This document shows, one piece after another, positions 38,501-45,702 of a stretch of DNA of 64,000 nucleotides. The position numbers were made by a program, and so were the translations under genes. The notes below the pieces were generated by a model. It saw nothing but the letters and a program-made list of their open reading frames with translations. It had not been told where the DNA came from and did no database searches. The stretch's first letter is position 1, and each line of letters begins with the position of its first letter. Source of the stretch: Apostichopus japonicus (Eukaryota > Echinodermata > Holothuroidea > Aspidochirotida > Stichopodidae). Location of the stretch: contig NC_092566.1 of NCBI RefSeq assembly GCF_037975245.1, positions 7,172,001-7,236,000 on the forward strand. The letters are read 5' to 3'.

Positions 38501-38570
38501 GGACCAGTACAACTACGAGAGTGCATCTAGGCTCAACGACTTGAAGAGCTTGGATTGGGAGTTTCAATGA
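3204..38570 (+). CDS. IKK: Inhibitor of NF-kappa-B kinase, IKK-alpha/beta type (whole gene span)
   Basis: Twenty exons (the first tentative) join in consistent phase to a 787-residue protein, against about 745-756 in vertebrate IKK-alpha/beta. In that numbering: glycine loop LGSGTFG at 19-25, ATP lysine in LALK at 42, HRDLKPEN at 140-147, DLG at 164-166, activation-loop serines S175 and S179 in GSIPQS. Next come a kinase C-lobe ending near 305, a ubiquitin-like region at about 315-400, an alpha-helical scaffold/dimerization region to about 680, a Ser/Thr/Pro-rich stretch, and C-terminal LDWEFQ resembling the NEMO-binding LDWSWL core. By family knowledge the enzyme phosphorylates I-kappa-B in the cytoplasm as part of the IKK complex. 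Spacing of the activation serines matches human IKK-alpha (176/180) and IKK-beta (177/181). Alpha and beta cannot be separated; invertebrates often have one such gene. The APE motif reads APD. Confidence 0.95.
4298..5238. mobile_element. ~940-bp inverted-repeat insertion inside the LINE relic
   Basis: The LINE reading stops at 5239 and resumes at 4297. The intervening 941 bp begins ATTAGTGCC and ends GCACTAAT, an 8-bp inverted repeat, and is flanked on both sides by GGGT (4294-4297 and 5239-5242), a likely 4-bp target duplication. Both subterminal regions also contain GATTAAT and CGCGATTA motifs in inverted orientation. No transposase frame was recognised. Confidence 0.5.
5320..5560 (+). mobile_element. 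tRNA-derived SINE inserted in the LINE relic
   Basis: A tRNA-like head starts near 5325: an A-box-like TTAGAGCTCAGTGGTCAACG is followed about 40 bases on by a B-box-like GAGTTGGAATCACTCC. A non-tRNA body with AAGCCGATGAGGCTTCTTCG and CTGCTTGCAGGAG follows and ends in an A-rich tail near 5545-5560. The flanking LINE frame is interrupted exactly here, which supports insertion. Confidence 0.6.
6601..9643. other. Intronic/unassigned stretch, no gene recognised
   Basis: About 3 kb between the LINE relic and the next transposon. It contains a poly-T/poly-G run at about 6827-6850 and several short open frames with no recognisable domain and no credible splice context. I see no further feature here. 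Confidence 0.5.
9644..10013. mobile_element. TTAA MITE, family A, copy 1
   Basis: Bounded by TTAA (9644-9647 and 10010-10013). The left end is TTAAAGGCATTGAAGACTCG; the reverse complement of the right end is TTAAAGGGTGTGAAGACTCG. A second copy in opposite orientation lies at 25858-26256. No coding capacity; piggyBac/Kolobok-type termini. Confidence 0.75.
11038..11130 (+). CDS. IKK: IKK exon 2 (glycine loop)
   Basis: Acceptor ttaacttag, donor gtaaag. 93 bp, phase 0-0. Encodes [20 protein letters not shown] followed by TFGLVVLW, the start of the kinase N-lobe with the nucleotide-binding glycine loop. It aligns with the WEMKERLGTGGFG region of human IKK-beta. Confidence 0.88.
11157..11179. repeat. 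(TA)n microsatellite
   Basis: A run of alternating TA directly after IKK exon 2, in the second intron. It causes spurious Tyr/Ile-rich frames on the minus strand. Confidence 0.8.
12066..12546. repeat. 19-bp minisatellite, about 25 copies
   Basis: Degenerate tandem copies of GCATCATGGTGTCACCACT. As 19 is not a multiple of three and the unit has no stop on the + strand, all three + frames stay open here for 70-190 codons and give His/Cys/Ser/Thr-rich nonsense proteins. It lies in the second IKK intron. Confidence 0.9.
15060..15555. mobile_element. MITE with 14-bp perfect inverted repeats
   Basis: CAGGGATGTGCCCA at the left end (15060-15073) is exactly inverted at the right end (TGGGCACATCCCTG, ending 15555). 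Both outer flanks are CATAC, a 5-bp direct repeat. The GC-rich core with gggggagg and ccccctcccc and three repeats of GTGCTGGGCGG near 15462-15520 has no coding potential. The CAGGG.. ends fit hAT-type elements, although the target repeat seen is 5 rather than 8 bp. Confidence 0.65.
15758..16341. mobile_element. Non-autonomous element carrying ~140-bp tandem repeats, copy 1
   Basis: Begins GATTCCTTGC (15758) and ends GCAAGGAAGA (16341), a near-inverted pair. Inside are three degenerate ~140-bp repeats marked by 'gtaaacac.ataactcaa', 'aagaaccctattga' and 'gaggtcaa..gaggtcaaag..tgaaaac'. Relatives lie at 23858-24290 and 33540-34156, all in IKK introns. Confidence 0.55.
16572..16781 (+). CDS. 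IKK: IKK exon 3 (ATP lysine, hinge)
   Basis: Acceptor ctaattcag, donor gtgagt. 210 bp, phase 0-0. Encodes [14 protein letters not shown].., with the ATP-anchoring lysine in [24 protein letters not shown] (helix C region) and [15 protein letters not shown] at the hinge. Very close to IKK-beta IQIMRRLTHPNVVAARDVP and LPLLAMEYCQGGDLR. Confidence 0.95.
17789..17950 (+). CDS. IKK: IKK exon 4 (catalytic loop)
   Basis: Acceptor ttggaaag, donor gtatct. 162 bp, phase 0-0. Contains [20 protein letters not shown], the HRD catalytic loop with the catalytic aspartate and magnesium-binding asparagine. Confidence 0.95.
18451..18540 (+). CDS. IKK: IKK exon 5 (DLG and activation loop)
   Basis: Acceptor actccaaag, donor gtgagt. 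90 bp, phase 0-0. Encodes [20 protein letters not shown] then [13 protein letters not shown] in place of DFG is the IKK hallmark. The serines of GSIPQS sit at the two positions phosphorylated in IKK-alpha/beta. Confidence 0.95.
19507..19637 (+). CDS. IKK: IKK exon 6 (APE-region, helix F)
   Basis: Acceptor ttctccag, donor gtaagg. 131 bp, phase 0 in, 2 out. Encodes [20 protein letters not shown] and [19 protein letters not shown], matching IKK [20 protein letters not shown] and ECITGFRPFLPNWQP. The APE motif has Asp instead of Glu. Confidence 0.93.
20553..20611 (+). CDS. IKK: IKK exon 7
   Basis: Acceptor tatctcacag, donor gtgagg. 59 bp, phase 2 in, 1 out. With the carried bases it encodes [20 protein letters not shown], matching the IKK segment [20 protein letters not shown]. 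Confidence 0.88.
20660..20708. repeat. Tetranucleotide (TTCA/TTCG)n microsatellite
   Basis: Runs of ttcattcattcattcg followed by ttcgttcg just 3' of IKK exon 7, within the intron. Confidence 0.6.
21124..21172 (+). CDS. IKK: IKK exon 8
   Basis: Acceptor ctcctacag, donor gtgaga. 49 bp, phase 1 in, 2 out. Encodes [16 protein letters not shown], matching GTVKFSSSLPYPNNLN of IKK-beta. It is recognisable mainly because it fits phase and alignment between its neighbours. Confidence 0.87.
21962..22331. mobile_element. hAT-type MITE with perfect 8-bp target duplication
   Basis: Terminal repeats CTGGGGTGGGCAACCT (left) and CAGGGGTGGGCAACCT (right, reverse complement) differ at one base. CCTTAATG flanks both sides exactly (21954-21961 and 22332-22339). 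The 370-bp body has no useful frame. Such ends with an 8-bp duplication are diagnostic of hAT elements. It sits in the intron between IKK exons 8 and 9. Confidence 0.88.
23682..23823 (+). CDS. IKK: IKK exon 9 (end of kinase domain)
   Basis: Acceptor tctttcattag, donor gtgaga. 142 bp, phase 2 in, 0 out. Encodes [25 protein letters not shown] and [12 protein letters not shown], matching the kinase C-terminal helix LEKWLQLMLMWHPRQRG and FKALDDILNLK. Confidence 0.93.
23858..24290. repeat. ~140-bp-repeat element, copy 2 (right end not found)
   Basis: Starts GATTCCTTGCC like the 15758 copy and contains GATGGTGATGGCGTGGGTGT, CAAAGGTCATTTGATGTCA and TTCATTTGAGGTCAACCGCA. A matching right terminus was not found, so it may be truncated. 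Confidence 0.4.
24361..24561 (+). CDS. IKK: IKK exon 10 (ubiquitin-like domain)
   Basis: Acceptor cttaaccag, donor gtaagc. 201 bp, phase 0-0. Encodes [40 protein letters not shown] and VALQ. This is the ubiquitin-like fold that follows the kinase domain of IKKs and is needed for their activity and substrate use; human IKK-beta has [21 protein letters not shown]. Confidence 0.93.
24692..25143. mobile_element. hAT-like MITE
   Basis: Ends CAGGCATGAGACT (left) and, as reverse complement of the right end, CAGGGATGAGACT. GTCAAT borders both sides directly (24686-24691 and 25144-25149), extending to a 7-of-8 match TGTCAATC/GGTCAATC. Long T-runs at about 24730-24825 and a GC-rich core ggggagggggacaccccct fill it. 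No coding potential. Confidence 0.7.
25858..26256. mobile_element. TTAA MITE, family A, copy 2 (inverted)
   Basis: TTAA at 25858-25861 and 26253-26256, left end TTAAAGGGTGTGAAGACTCACG. The interior matches copy 1 (9644-10013) on the opposite strand, including CACTAGTGTACAGT and GCTTGCTACCGTC. It carries an extra palindromic stretch, CAGGGAGTT..AACTCCCTG at about 26076-26101, that copy 1 lacks. Confidence 0.75.
26312..26411 (+). CDS. IKK: IKK exon 11
   Basis: Acceptor tttttttgcag, donor gtaaat. 100 bp, phase 0 in, 1 out. Encodes [20 protein letters not shown] then [13 protein letters not shown], the end of the ubiquitin-like region and linker (compare VFLFDNSKITYETQI of IKK-beta). Confidence 0.88.
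27384..27510 (+). CDS. IKK: IKK exon 12 (scaffold region start)
   Basis: Acceptor cttctctag, donor gtaagt. 127 bp, phase 1 in, 2 out. Encodes [40 protein letters not shown], corresponding to the first long helix of the IKK scaffold/dimerization domain (QLRKVWGQVWHSIQTLKED in IKK-beta). Alignment here is weak, but phase fits both neighbours. Confidence 0.82.
27602..27673 (-). tRNA. tRNA-like sequence, anticodon ATA (Tyr-like), possibly a pseudogene or SINE head
   Basis: The minus strand folds as a tRNA: acceptor GCGTCCA/TGGAGGC with one mismatch, D-arm GCCTAGTGGTTAGGG, anticodon stem TCCGC/GCGGG with loop GTATAAA, and a perfect T-arm CCGGG-TTCGAAT-CCCGG. A run of six T (27591-27596, read on the minus strand) follows as a possible Pol III terminator. 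Anticodon ATA with no intron is unusual for an animal Tyr tRNA, so a pseudogene or SINE head is as likely as a working gene. It is antisense in an IKK intron. Confidence 0.45.
27826..27976. repeat. ~51-bp tandem repeat, three copies
   Basis: Three copies of a unit with GAACCCTAAAGCTGGATCT and ATAGATATATATATTTATAT. It causes Asn/Ile/Tyr-rich minus-strand frames. Confidence 0.8.
28652..28753 (+). CDS. IKK: IKK exon 13 (scaffold region)
   Basis: Acceptor ttccgcaaag, donor gtatgt. 102 bp, phase 2 in, 2 out. Encodes [20 protein letters not shown] and [12 protein letters not shown]; compare SQQLKAKLDFFKTS in IKK-beta. A basic, helical scaffold segment. Confidence 0.88.
29143..29192 (+). CDS. IKK: IKK exon 14
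   Basis: Acceptor tttatttcag, donor gtaagt. 50 bp, phase 2 in, 1 out. Encodes [17 protein letters not shown], matching SIQIDLEKYSEQTEFGI of IKK-beta. Confidence 0.9.
29503..29531. repeat. (TA)n microsatellite
   Basis: Alternating TA run in the IKK intron after exon 14. Confidence 0.8.
29796..29863 (+). CDS. IKK: IKK exon 15
   Basis: Acceptor tttactgcag, donor gtgagt. 68 bp, phase 1 in, 0 out. Encodes [20 protein letters not shown] and ENL; aligns with TSDKLLLAWREMEQAVE of IKK-beta. Confidence 0.88.
31061..31099. repeat. 16-bp perfect hairpin
   Basis: TATTGGTTCCGATGCC (31061-31076) and its exact reverse complement (31084-31099) are separated by a 7-base loop, gaaggca. It is intronic in IKK; function unknown. 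Confidence 0.7.
31207..31493. mobile_element. hAT-like MITE in a TA target
   Basis: Left end CAGGGTTGCCAGAATTC and right end (reverse complement) CAGGGATGCCAGCAG share a terminal CAGGG-TGCCAG. TATATAT borders both sides, compatible with an 8-bp duplication in a TA-rich target. 287 bp, non-coding. Confidence 0.6.
31885..31994 (+). CDS. IKK: IKK exon 16
   Basis: Acceptor atgtttcag, donor gtaagt. 110 bp, phase 0 in, 2 out. Encodes [20 protein letters not shown] and [16 protein letters not shown] in the helical scaffold region. It is divergent from vertebrate IKKs; retained on splice sites and phase continuity. Confidence 0.82.
32329..32378 (+). CDS. IKK: IKK exon 17
   Basis: Acceptor aaattgcag, donor gtaaag. 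50 bp, phase 2 in, 1 out. Encodes [17 protein letters not shown], matching the IKK LEEQARELYRRLREKP / LEQRAIDLYKQLKHRP segment. Confidence 0.87.
32990..33170 (-). mobile_element. Decayed tRNA-derived SINE
   Basis: On the minus strand GGGTTCGAACCCCATTGAAG resembles a T-arm/B box and CAGTTGCGCAATGGTTAGCG a tRNA A-box region, but their order and spacing are not those of an intact tRNA. Likely two rearranged or overlapping SINE fragments. Confidence 0.35.
33540..34156. mobile_element. ~140-bp-repeat element, copy 3
   Basis: Three degenerate ~145-bp repeats (markers at about 33693, 33836 and 33995) with GAGGTCAA motifs, ending GCAAGGAATC at 34147-34156, the inverse of the GATTCCTTGC left terminus of related copies. 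The left terminus here is not clear. IKK intron. Confidence 0.5.
34206..34308 (+). CDS. IKK: IKK exon 18
   Basis: Acceptor gttattcag, donor gtgagt. 103 bp, phase 1 in, 2 out. Encodes [20 protein letters not shown] and [14 protein letters not shown]. The segment parallels the 'DSQEMVRLLLQAIQS' helix of IKK-beta. Confidence 0.87.
35119..35263 (+). CDS. IKK: IKK exon 19 (end of scaffold)
   Basis: Acceptor gcacacag, donor gtgagt. 145 bp, phase 2 in, 0 out. Encodes [20 protein letters not shown] and [18 protein letters not shown]; the latter matches RLQEKRQKELWNLLKIA of IKK-beta. Coiled-coil-like heptads. Confidence 0.93.
35432..35815 (+). mobile_element. tRNA-derived SINE
   Basis: tRNA-like head GTTGTGGTCAAGTGGTTAAG (A box) and GGTTCGAGCCCTGGCCGGAT (B box) about 40 bases apart. 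The body has GTGTCCTTGGGCAAGGCACT and TTCACCCAGGTGTATAAATG, and the tail AAAGCGCTATGATCTCGATG, CAGCGCTATATAAG. These motifs recur in tRNA SINEs of many marine animals. It lies in the IKK intron after exon 19. Confidence 0.75.
36696..36976 (+). CDS. IKK: IKK exon 20 (Ser/Thr/Pro-rich region)
   Basis: Acceptor ctcgttcag, donor gtgagt. 281 bp, phase 0 in, 2 out. Begins with a charged helix ([20 protein letters not shown]), then a low-complexity Thr/Ser/Pro region ([20 protein letters not shown]). It corresponds to the variable serine-rich stretch before the NEMO-binding tail; reading past the donor would meet a stop at once. Confidence 0.9.
38486..38570 (+). CDS. IKK: IKK exon 21 (C-terminus, NEMO-binding-like motif)
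   Basis: The number counts one in the sequence of coding exons listed here including the tentative first exon and may shift by one. Acceptor atatttgcag; 85 bp, phase 2 in, stop TGA at 38568-38570. Encodes [20 protein letters not shown] then [13 protein letters not shown] resembles the LDWSWL core by which IKK-alpha/beta bind NEMO, and its extreme C-terminal placement fits. Confidence 0.92.
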
Positions 38571-39212
38571 CCACCATGAAAGGTTAACTATATTTAACAA
38601 GTGCATTGCATGCATGCATGCCTGAAAAATTCCTTGCCAGTGTTTGCCTTGTTTGTTTGTGAGAGGATGCCACCCTTCACTTCCAAACCCGCCAGACGGG
38701 GGAAGAACGGGTTCGATGTCGGTGAAGAAGAACGTAGCGCTGCCCTCTTCCGATGGCGGGGTTCGCATCAGATGAAGATAGATGAGAGCACAGCTTATGT
38801 CTGACGGTAGTAACACTGTGTTCTCGAGCAAAGCAAAAACACAAAGCAGTTTTATTTACTGTGAACAACAAAAGAAACCAAAAACATATTTCCTAAGGAC
38901 ATTTTTCTTGATATATATCTAGGAGTGATCCATATTTTCAGGATGAATTGAAGGAAAGAGGAAAATGATGGGAGTTTTCAGAGAATGCTATTGCAATGTT
39001 GCCCAACAACCATGTTACCTGTACAAACCAGTGGAGATGGAAACACGTCGAGGAAGAAATAAGGAAGGAATGCTTGGAAGAGACCTTTTTTTTTTTAACT
39101 GAAATACAATGTTTTGATCTGTTTTCAGTGTTTGTGATAACATGTTCAGTGATTGACACAGGCGAGAGTCGACTCGAGTTACATTTTATGACTTTACTCA
39201 ATTCAACAACCC

Positions 39213-39376
39213 CAAATGACTTGACTTGAATCAAGTCAGCCACACCAAATGACTTGACTTGAATCAAGTCAGCCACACCAAATGACTTGACTCGAATCAA
39301 GTCAGCCACACCAAATGACTTGACTTGAAGCAAGCCAGCAACCCCAAATGACTTGACTTGACTCAAGTCAGCAACC
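39213..39376. repeat. 33-bp minisatellite, five copies
   Basis: Five tandem copies of a 33-bp unit containing AAATGACTTGACTTGAATCA and AGTCAGCCACACC; each has a small inverted repeat (acttga..tcaagt). As 33 is a multiple of three, the minus strand shows an 11-residue repeat VKSFGVADLIQ within a 142-codon open frame that I do not regard as a gene. Probably in the IKK 3' UTR. Confidence 0.85.
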
Positions 39377-42300
39377 TAAAAATACTTGATTTTGATAACT
39401 TGGACTCCATCATATGACTTGAGTCATATGAGCACTTAAGTAATAGCAGCAATTCACATCACAAGGAAGACTGCAGTGTCTATTTTGCGAAGGAATCCGG
39501 CGCTGAGAATTTACAGGACAACAAGAGCCCATGGATTCAGAGAGTATTACTAACCTCTAAACTTAAACTATTGTTGAGACCAATAGAACATTAATCAGCA
39601 TTATTACAAAGACAGAAGAAAACTTTGAATAACTCCTCACTCTCAAAAATCAAAGGATGTAGCAAGAACAGAAAATTTAAAAAGGATTAGTTGTGTAGAA
39701 AGGATTATACAACACCAGAATATCTAACAGTTTCTATGGGGATGTTAAGGGCTAACACTCTGTCATTTCAGAGATGCTCTCTCTCCATAAGAATGGTTTC
39801 TCTATAGCCTAACAATAGGTTTGCGTTTTTTTCTTCTTCAGTTGTCACGAAAACCTACGCCTAGCATCGTGCTAGTTCAGTTAATGCTTTTGGAACAGAC
39901 AAGGTACATGAGGAGGATATCCTGTGGTTAATTGAGTTTAGTCGATCCCAGTGGCTAATGTTGCTTCTATGTTCCTTTTTTTTTGTAACAACATTAAAGA
40001 CTTGAAGACTTTTTATTTCTTTCTTAAGTAAGTTCTAATGACCTGACTGGACTGAAGACTTGACCCCCAAGGGTGACGTGTCACAAAACCGTTTGTTTTC
40101 AGCTCTACATATAATCATGTGGTGAGACGTGACCATAAATTCGTTTTTACATTCAAAGATGTGAGAAGATGGCGGCACCATGATTCCTATGTCAATTTTT
40201 ATCTCTGTCAAAGTATTAGATATCTTTTTGTAATATTAAGAATCATTTCATATTTAAAAGTGAACATGACTTCATGTTAGACTAGGATAGCTTCATACGT
40301 AATGATGTGGATTTTGTTTCTCATTCTGATGTCACCAGCAGTTTTCCAATCCCGCCCTTTGTGTAACCACATTTCTTGTCTCCATTGCTTAGTATGTTTA
40401 ATCTTTTAGAAATGTGGTTTTGAATGTTCACATGGTTTTCAAATTATCTTTCCAACAGTGGTGGACTGTTTGATAGTATGACACAGTTTGCGTTATATGC
40501 TCGGACATGCAAAATGTTTATTACTCTACAGAGCAGTACATGAACCAGGTGACCACATGAGATAGCTTTGAAACGCTCATTTTGGGGATAAAAGAATAAT
40601 AACTTGATAAATTTGGAAGTTTAAGGATGTTTTTTTTTTTAAACTCTGGCTGGTTTCAGTTTGAAAACAAATTCGAAAATTAACACAATTTACAGGTTTT
40701 GGAGATATTTACCTGTAATTTTGTCAATTTGTTTCTACATGAGTGACAGAAATATATTTGGAAACAGTTTTAAAATATTTAAATATGATATAACATTAAC
40801 TTGGTTATTAGGCCAAGCCTTTTCCAGATCCGTAAAAGGTGCTCATTATCATGGATTTATAGAATAAATTGTGAAAAGTAAATTTGGTGTAAAACACATT
40901 TAATCCTTCAAAAGGGTTATTTATAGAGTATTTAGTTAGTAATGTTACTGTGTAATCTTTCAAAGTTGCAGGGTACTGAGAAGAAGGTATGATGGATTAT
41001 TACTTAAACATTTTTTTCTAATTTTAATTATGGAACTGGCAGCAGAACCCCCCCTTCCCCCACCTCCAAAGGACAGTATTCCCACCCCAACTCCATTTTA
41101 GCATAAGTGGGATGAGTTTCGAGATTGTTGTCGATCATTTTGAAATCAAAATCTACACATTTTTCAATATGTAAAATATGACTCTTAAAAACACTGCTAG
41201 TATTCATTATTGTGACTATAGTTAAAATACAGTGGTTTTAAACAAATGAATTTAAATTTCAAAAGTGTGAACTTTTCGAATGCAATTTTATTTGAGGGAT
41301 GGTTCAAATTGATTGGACAAAGTAGTTTTTGTGGCCACGAAATGTTGAGATATGAAAAATAAATTTATTAATAAATCACTAATATTCACATGCTGGGAAT
41401 CATGTCATAAGTTGATCAGTGGGAATACTATTTGGAGTTATATCTAGTAAACTTTGAAATTTGAGCATAAATTTGAGCATAAATTCCAAGTTTTGAGAAA
41501 AGCAAAAAATGGAAGATAGAGAGTCGAAGTCATTGAGTTGAAGTTTCTAGGAACAAGAAAAAAACATTGGTATAAAATAGTGACATTTTCAAGACGATGC
41601 CTAGAATTGTTAAGATCAAAAGTAAAGAAATTCGATATTATATGTCAAATAGTTCGAAAAAGAAGTCGAAATCTTGAGATGAAAACGTTGAATTTTCGGT
41701 TAAAATTCGACCCACCATATAGTATCTACAAAACTAAAATGCTTCTGAGAAAAACACCAACCAAAAAAATCCCGGTTAAATCGGTTTTCACTTTTCGATA
41801 GCCTCCTCTACGTAACTGCATTCCGTTTAACCTGACCCCATAACTCAATCTCTTTTTCCCTCTCCTCCTCCGCCACTCTTCAATATCTGTTGTTTCAATT
41901 TATTTACAGTCCTCCTTTTCCTGAAGGTGGTTCTCTATCAATTGATGGTAGCAGTACTGTTTTTACTGTTTTCATATTCCATATTTTTCATTCGTTGTCT
42001 CGCCATACATATATCAAAATACATTCTGTCCAAGACATACATTGTCATTTTGGTTTCTTTTAATTTTCAAATCTTGTCCAGTTGGTATTTTTGTCTTCCG
42101 TCCTTGTCAGTTTGCCCTTTCGAATTGAGGTCTAGTTATAACAAAGAGATGCTCAAATAAATAATATATATTACGTAACCCAAAAACTCAAAGAGACTAA
42201 TGTCTACTATTAAAGACAAACCGGATGAGAGGGGTAATCAGGGACGGGAGAGATTGTATACATGGGGTCTGGGGTATATTACGCTGGGGGGGGGGGGGTG

Positions 42301-43805
42301 TCTGAGAAAATTTGAGATAAATATACCGGTATACTTAAGAAAACTGAAGCCGTCAATGAGCCCGGTGACATAATTGTCCTTAAGCCATTTCTTATGTTGG
42401 ATAAGGACCCTCTGCGGTGGTCTCCGTAGCAGGTATGAGCAGGGGGTATGAGCCGGGGACACTGGGGCACGTCCCCTCCCCAACACTTTTTTCCATAATA
42501 GCAAATGTGCCCTACTGGCGGCAAATAAAATGTGCCCCTTTGATGAAGAACTGTCTTTTGGATATCTTAAGCCTTTGTTAATTGTAATACTTTATTTTAA
42601 TTATTTATTTTTAGTCTGTACATGCTATTTTTAAAATGGCATCCCATATCGTTTTGTAGTACGATTAACAATAAACAATATCAATAAATAGTATTGATAG
42701 CATACTAACCATCATATATATTTAAGTGATATGGCCGGTGTGTATCAGTTTATAGCAGAACGAGTGGTGGTTGTGGAATGATAAAGTGCCCTCTGATGTT
42801 GTCCCCCCCCCCTACACTTTTTGGAAGCTTCCTACCCCCTGGGTATGAGAGTAGAAATGATACTCTCGTGCAAATCATTCTGTCAATATTCGTCACATGC
42901 AGAGAGTAAGGATCTCTTGTGCATTGACGAGTAGGAACATAACAGACTTTGTGTACGACCTTCCGACATTTCGCTATCTTTGTATTATAGACGAGACATT
43001 ATTGTGTTCATAAGTAAATACTGTGTATCTGTGTTTGTTCAGGTAAACCGATACACGTAACGCGTATCTTTAACATTATATTTGTTCTGAAACGGCAAAT
43101 GAACAAAGCCGTAATGTCCCTTTGTTAATATACTTATGCTTCGTTACTAATTGAGAGTGCTGTAGGCTTCCGTTTTGATAATGTATTTATTATTTTCGGT
43201 TCGGTGGAATGATTTCTTTATGAATATCAGTCCGGTATAGACAGACTTCTATGCTTATTTGGAAGTTAGTGTAGGATCTGTTTAGTAAATTTTAGCTAGA
43301 CCAGTTCACGACCGCGAAACTGATAACAAAGATTGCGTATATATATGTTTTTTTCCACCACCCGGTTTTGTGATTCATTCACACTCACAGAAAGCTGTAC
43401 AAAGTCTCCTACACCCTCATTTTCATGGAATTTACACTATGACTTAGATCATACGTTCGAAAAGACTGGAAATGCTTGAACGACGAGTTACCCTTAAAGT
43501 TTACAAATGCATCTTGACATTTTAAGTATCTTTCAAACACAATGTCGTGATTTCTGAGTAGCAGGTCGAGGCAAGCTTGCAGTCCAAATTAGTCTTTTCA
43601 GTATAGTTGCTCACTTATTAATATCAGTCACAGAGTTCCACAAAAATTTTGATATCTTACTACGACCTATGTTCCCGGACGTTGTTATCGCGGTATCATT
43701 ATAATCCCAGCTCGGATACAGAATCTACGGAGATCATGATAAACCATGTATGATATAGCTAAATCAGTGTGCGTAGTTTAAGCGCGCTATTCAATTGGCA
43801 TAAAC

Positions 43806-44043
<238 letters not shown>

Positions 44044-45702
44044 TGGCAGTCCCAGGGCCGTGACCATTGTAAAGCACCACCCTAAATCCGGCACTGATCA
44101 TAGGAATACCGCTATTTTGTGCTTGCTTCTAAGATTTTGAAGTTTTTGGCATTAATTGATGCACCAAGGCTACCGTACAAAGACTTATCAGTTTTAATTA
44201 CTCACAGCACCTGGTAAATAGCTGGAATGAACCGATAGACGGTAAACAAAACAAATAATTATGATTTTTTTTATATCGAAGACAATACCTCATCGACCTA
44301 ATATTATTTCAAAACGGTTGCATATGTTACCGTGTTGCTTACTTATGGAAGTCCTGTACGATCATTATAAGTTCGTTGAAATTATCATGTCATAGTCAAA
44401 TTAAATTTTAAATTTTAAAAAATTAAAAAATTAAAAATAAAAATAAAAAAATAAATAAAAAATAAAAAAGGAGATAAAAAAAAACGTACCGAAAAGTGGA
44501 ATGTTTACTATAGATATTCTGGTTTTCAAGATATTCAAAGTTAAAACATGCTAAATTTCTGGAATTATCCTTTATTACTGCACTGCTGGTGAAGTCGGCT
44601 CCTCGGTGCAAGCCTTTAATGTTTGAGTTAATCAATTATATTTTGTAATTATAATATGTACTTCATATGAACAGAGCCCACGTTTAAAATGACATTCAAC
44701 ACCATTTGTCTTTGACAAATTAATAAATACCTTTTTACACGTACTAGTTAATGCTATAACGTCTTATGTTTTATCATTGCGTTTTGTGTTGCATCTGAAG
44801 AACTGACCCTTTCTGGATAGTTTTTCATTAGACTAAGTAGTTCAGTCACTTTACTTGATGACCTTCAGATGTTTTAAAGGTCACTTTTTTTTCTAAAATT
44901 AAAAGTGGTAAAATGATAATTCACAGCACAGACTGGTGGTACTTTTTTGTTTTCAAATATGCACAACATATCAACAACAACAAAATGTGTGCTTATAAGT
45001 CGCCGTTTAATCAGTTGAAGGCCTGTTTAATTACCGAAAGGATCAACTATGAAATATGGACTAATAATTGCAGGGCATGAAAAATATGTATGACGCGAAC
45101 CCCTCCCCTCCAGCCATTAACATTAAGCAGCGGCGTCACTGGTGCCAGAGGGAGGAGAGGGAAAGAAGGCGCGGGCTCCGCACGTTAGGGAACCCGAGCC
45201 TATACATAACCAGGCCCGTCGGAAGGTATTTGAAAGTGGTACGGTATTTTTGTTGACCGGTTCGATTTACTATCTAAGCGGAGCGCCACCATCGGTTGGC
45301 GCGGAGCGTACAAGAAAATTTTTGAATCTTCTAACCGCCCAGATGGCTGCAAATGGCACTTGCGGGGCAAAATTTGGCCACGATGTTGTACACTTTCCTC
45401 CTGCGAACTCAGTATTTTTTCATTTATAACTACATGAACTGAAGAATCCCATCTTTAGTCATGGATGTTCTACCTTCTCGCGCCCATGTCATTACAGCTG
45501 CACCGGAAGAGCATATAGCACTTTAAACTTACAAAGTGTATGCAGGGCGGTATAGCTACTAGCTAGGGTCTTATAGTAGGGGTATGAATGGTAGAAATTC
45601 CGACGGGCTGGAGGTCTTTTCCAACTTAGTGGCGGGACGGCCGCACCGTCGTTACGCCAGTAAAAATAAATGAAAGGTTCAGAACTGCCTGTACTGTAAT
45701 AG

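Noticed and set aside
38938-39366. 142-codon minus-strand frame with an 11-residue repeat
   Set aside because: Comes from the 33-bp minisatellite antisense to the IKK 3' flank; the unrepeated part has no recognisable domain.
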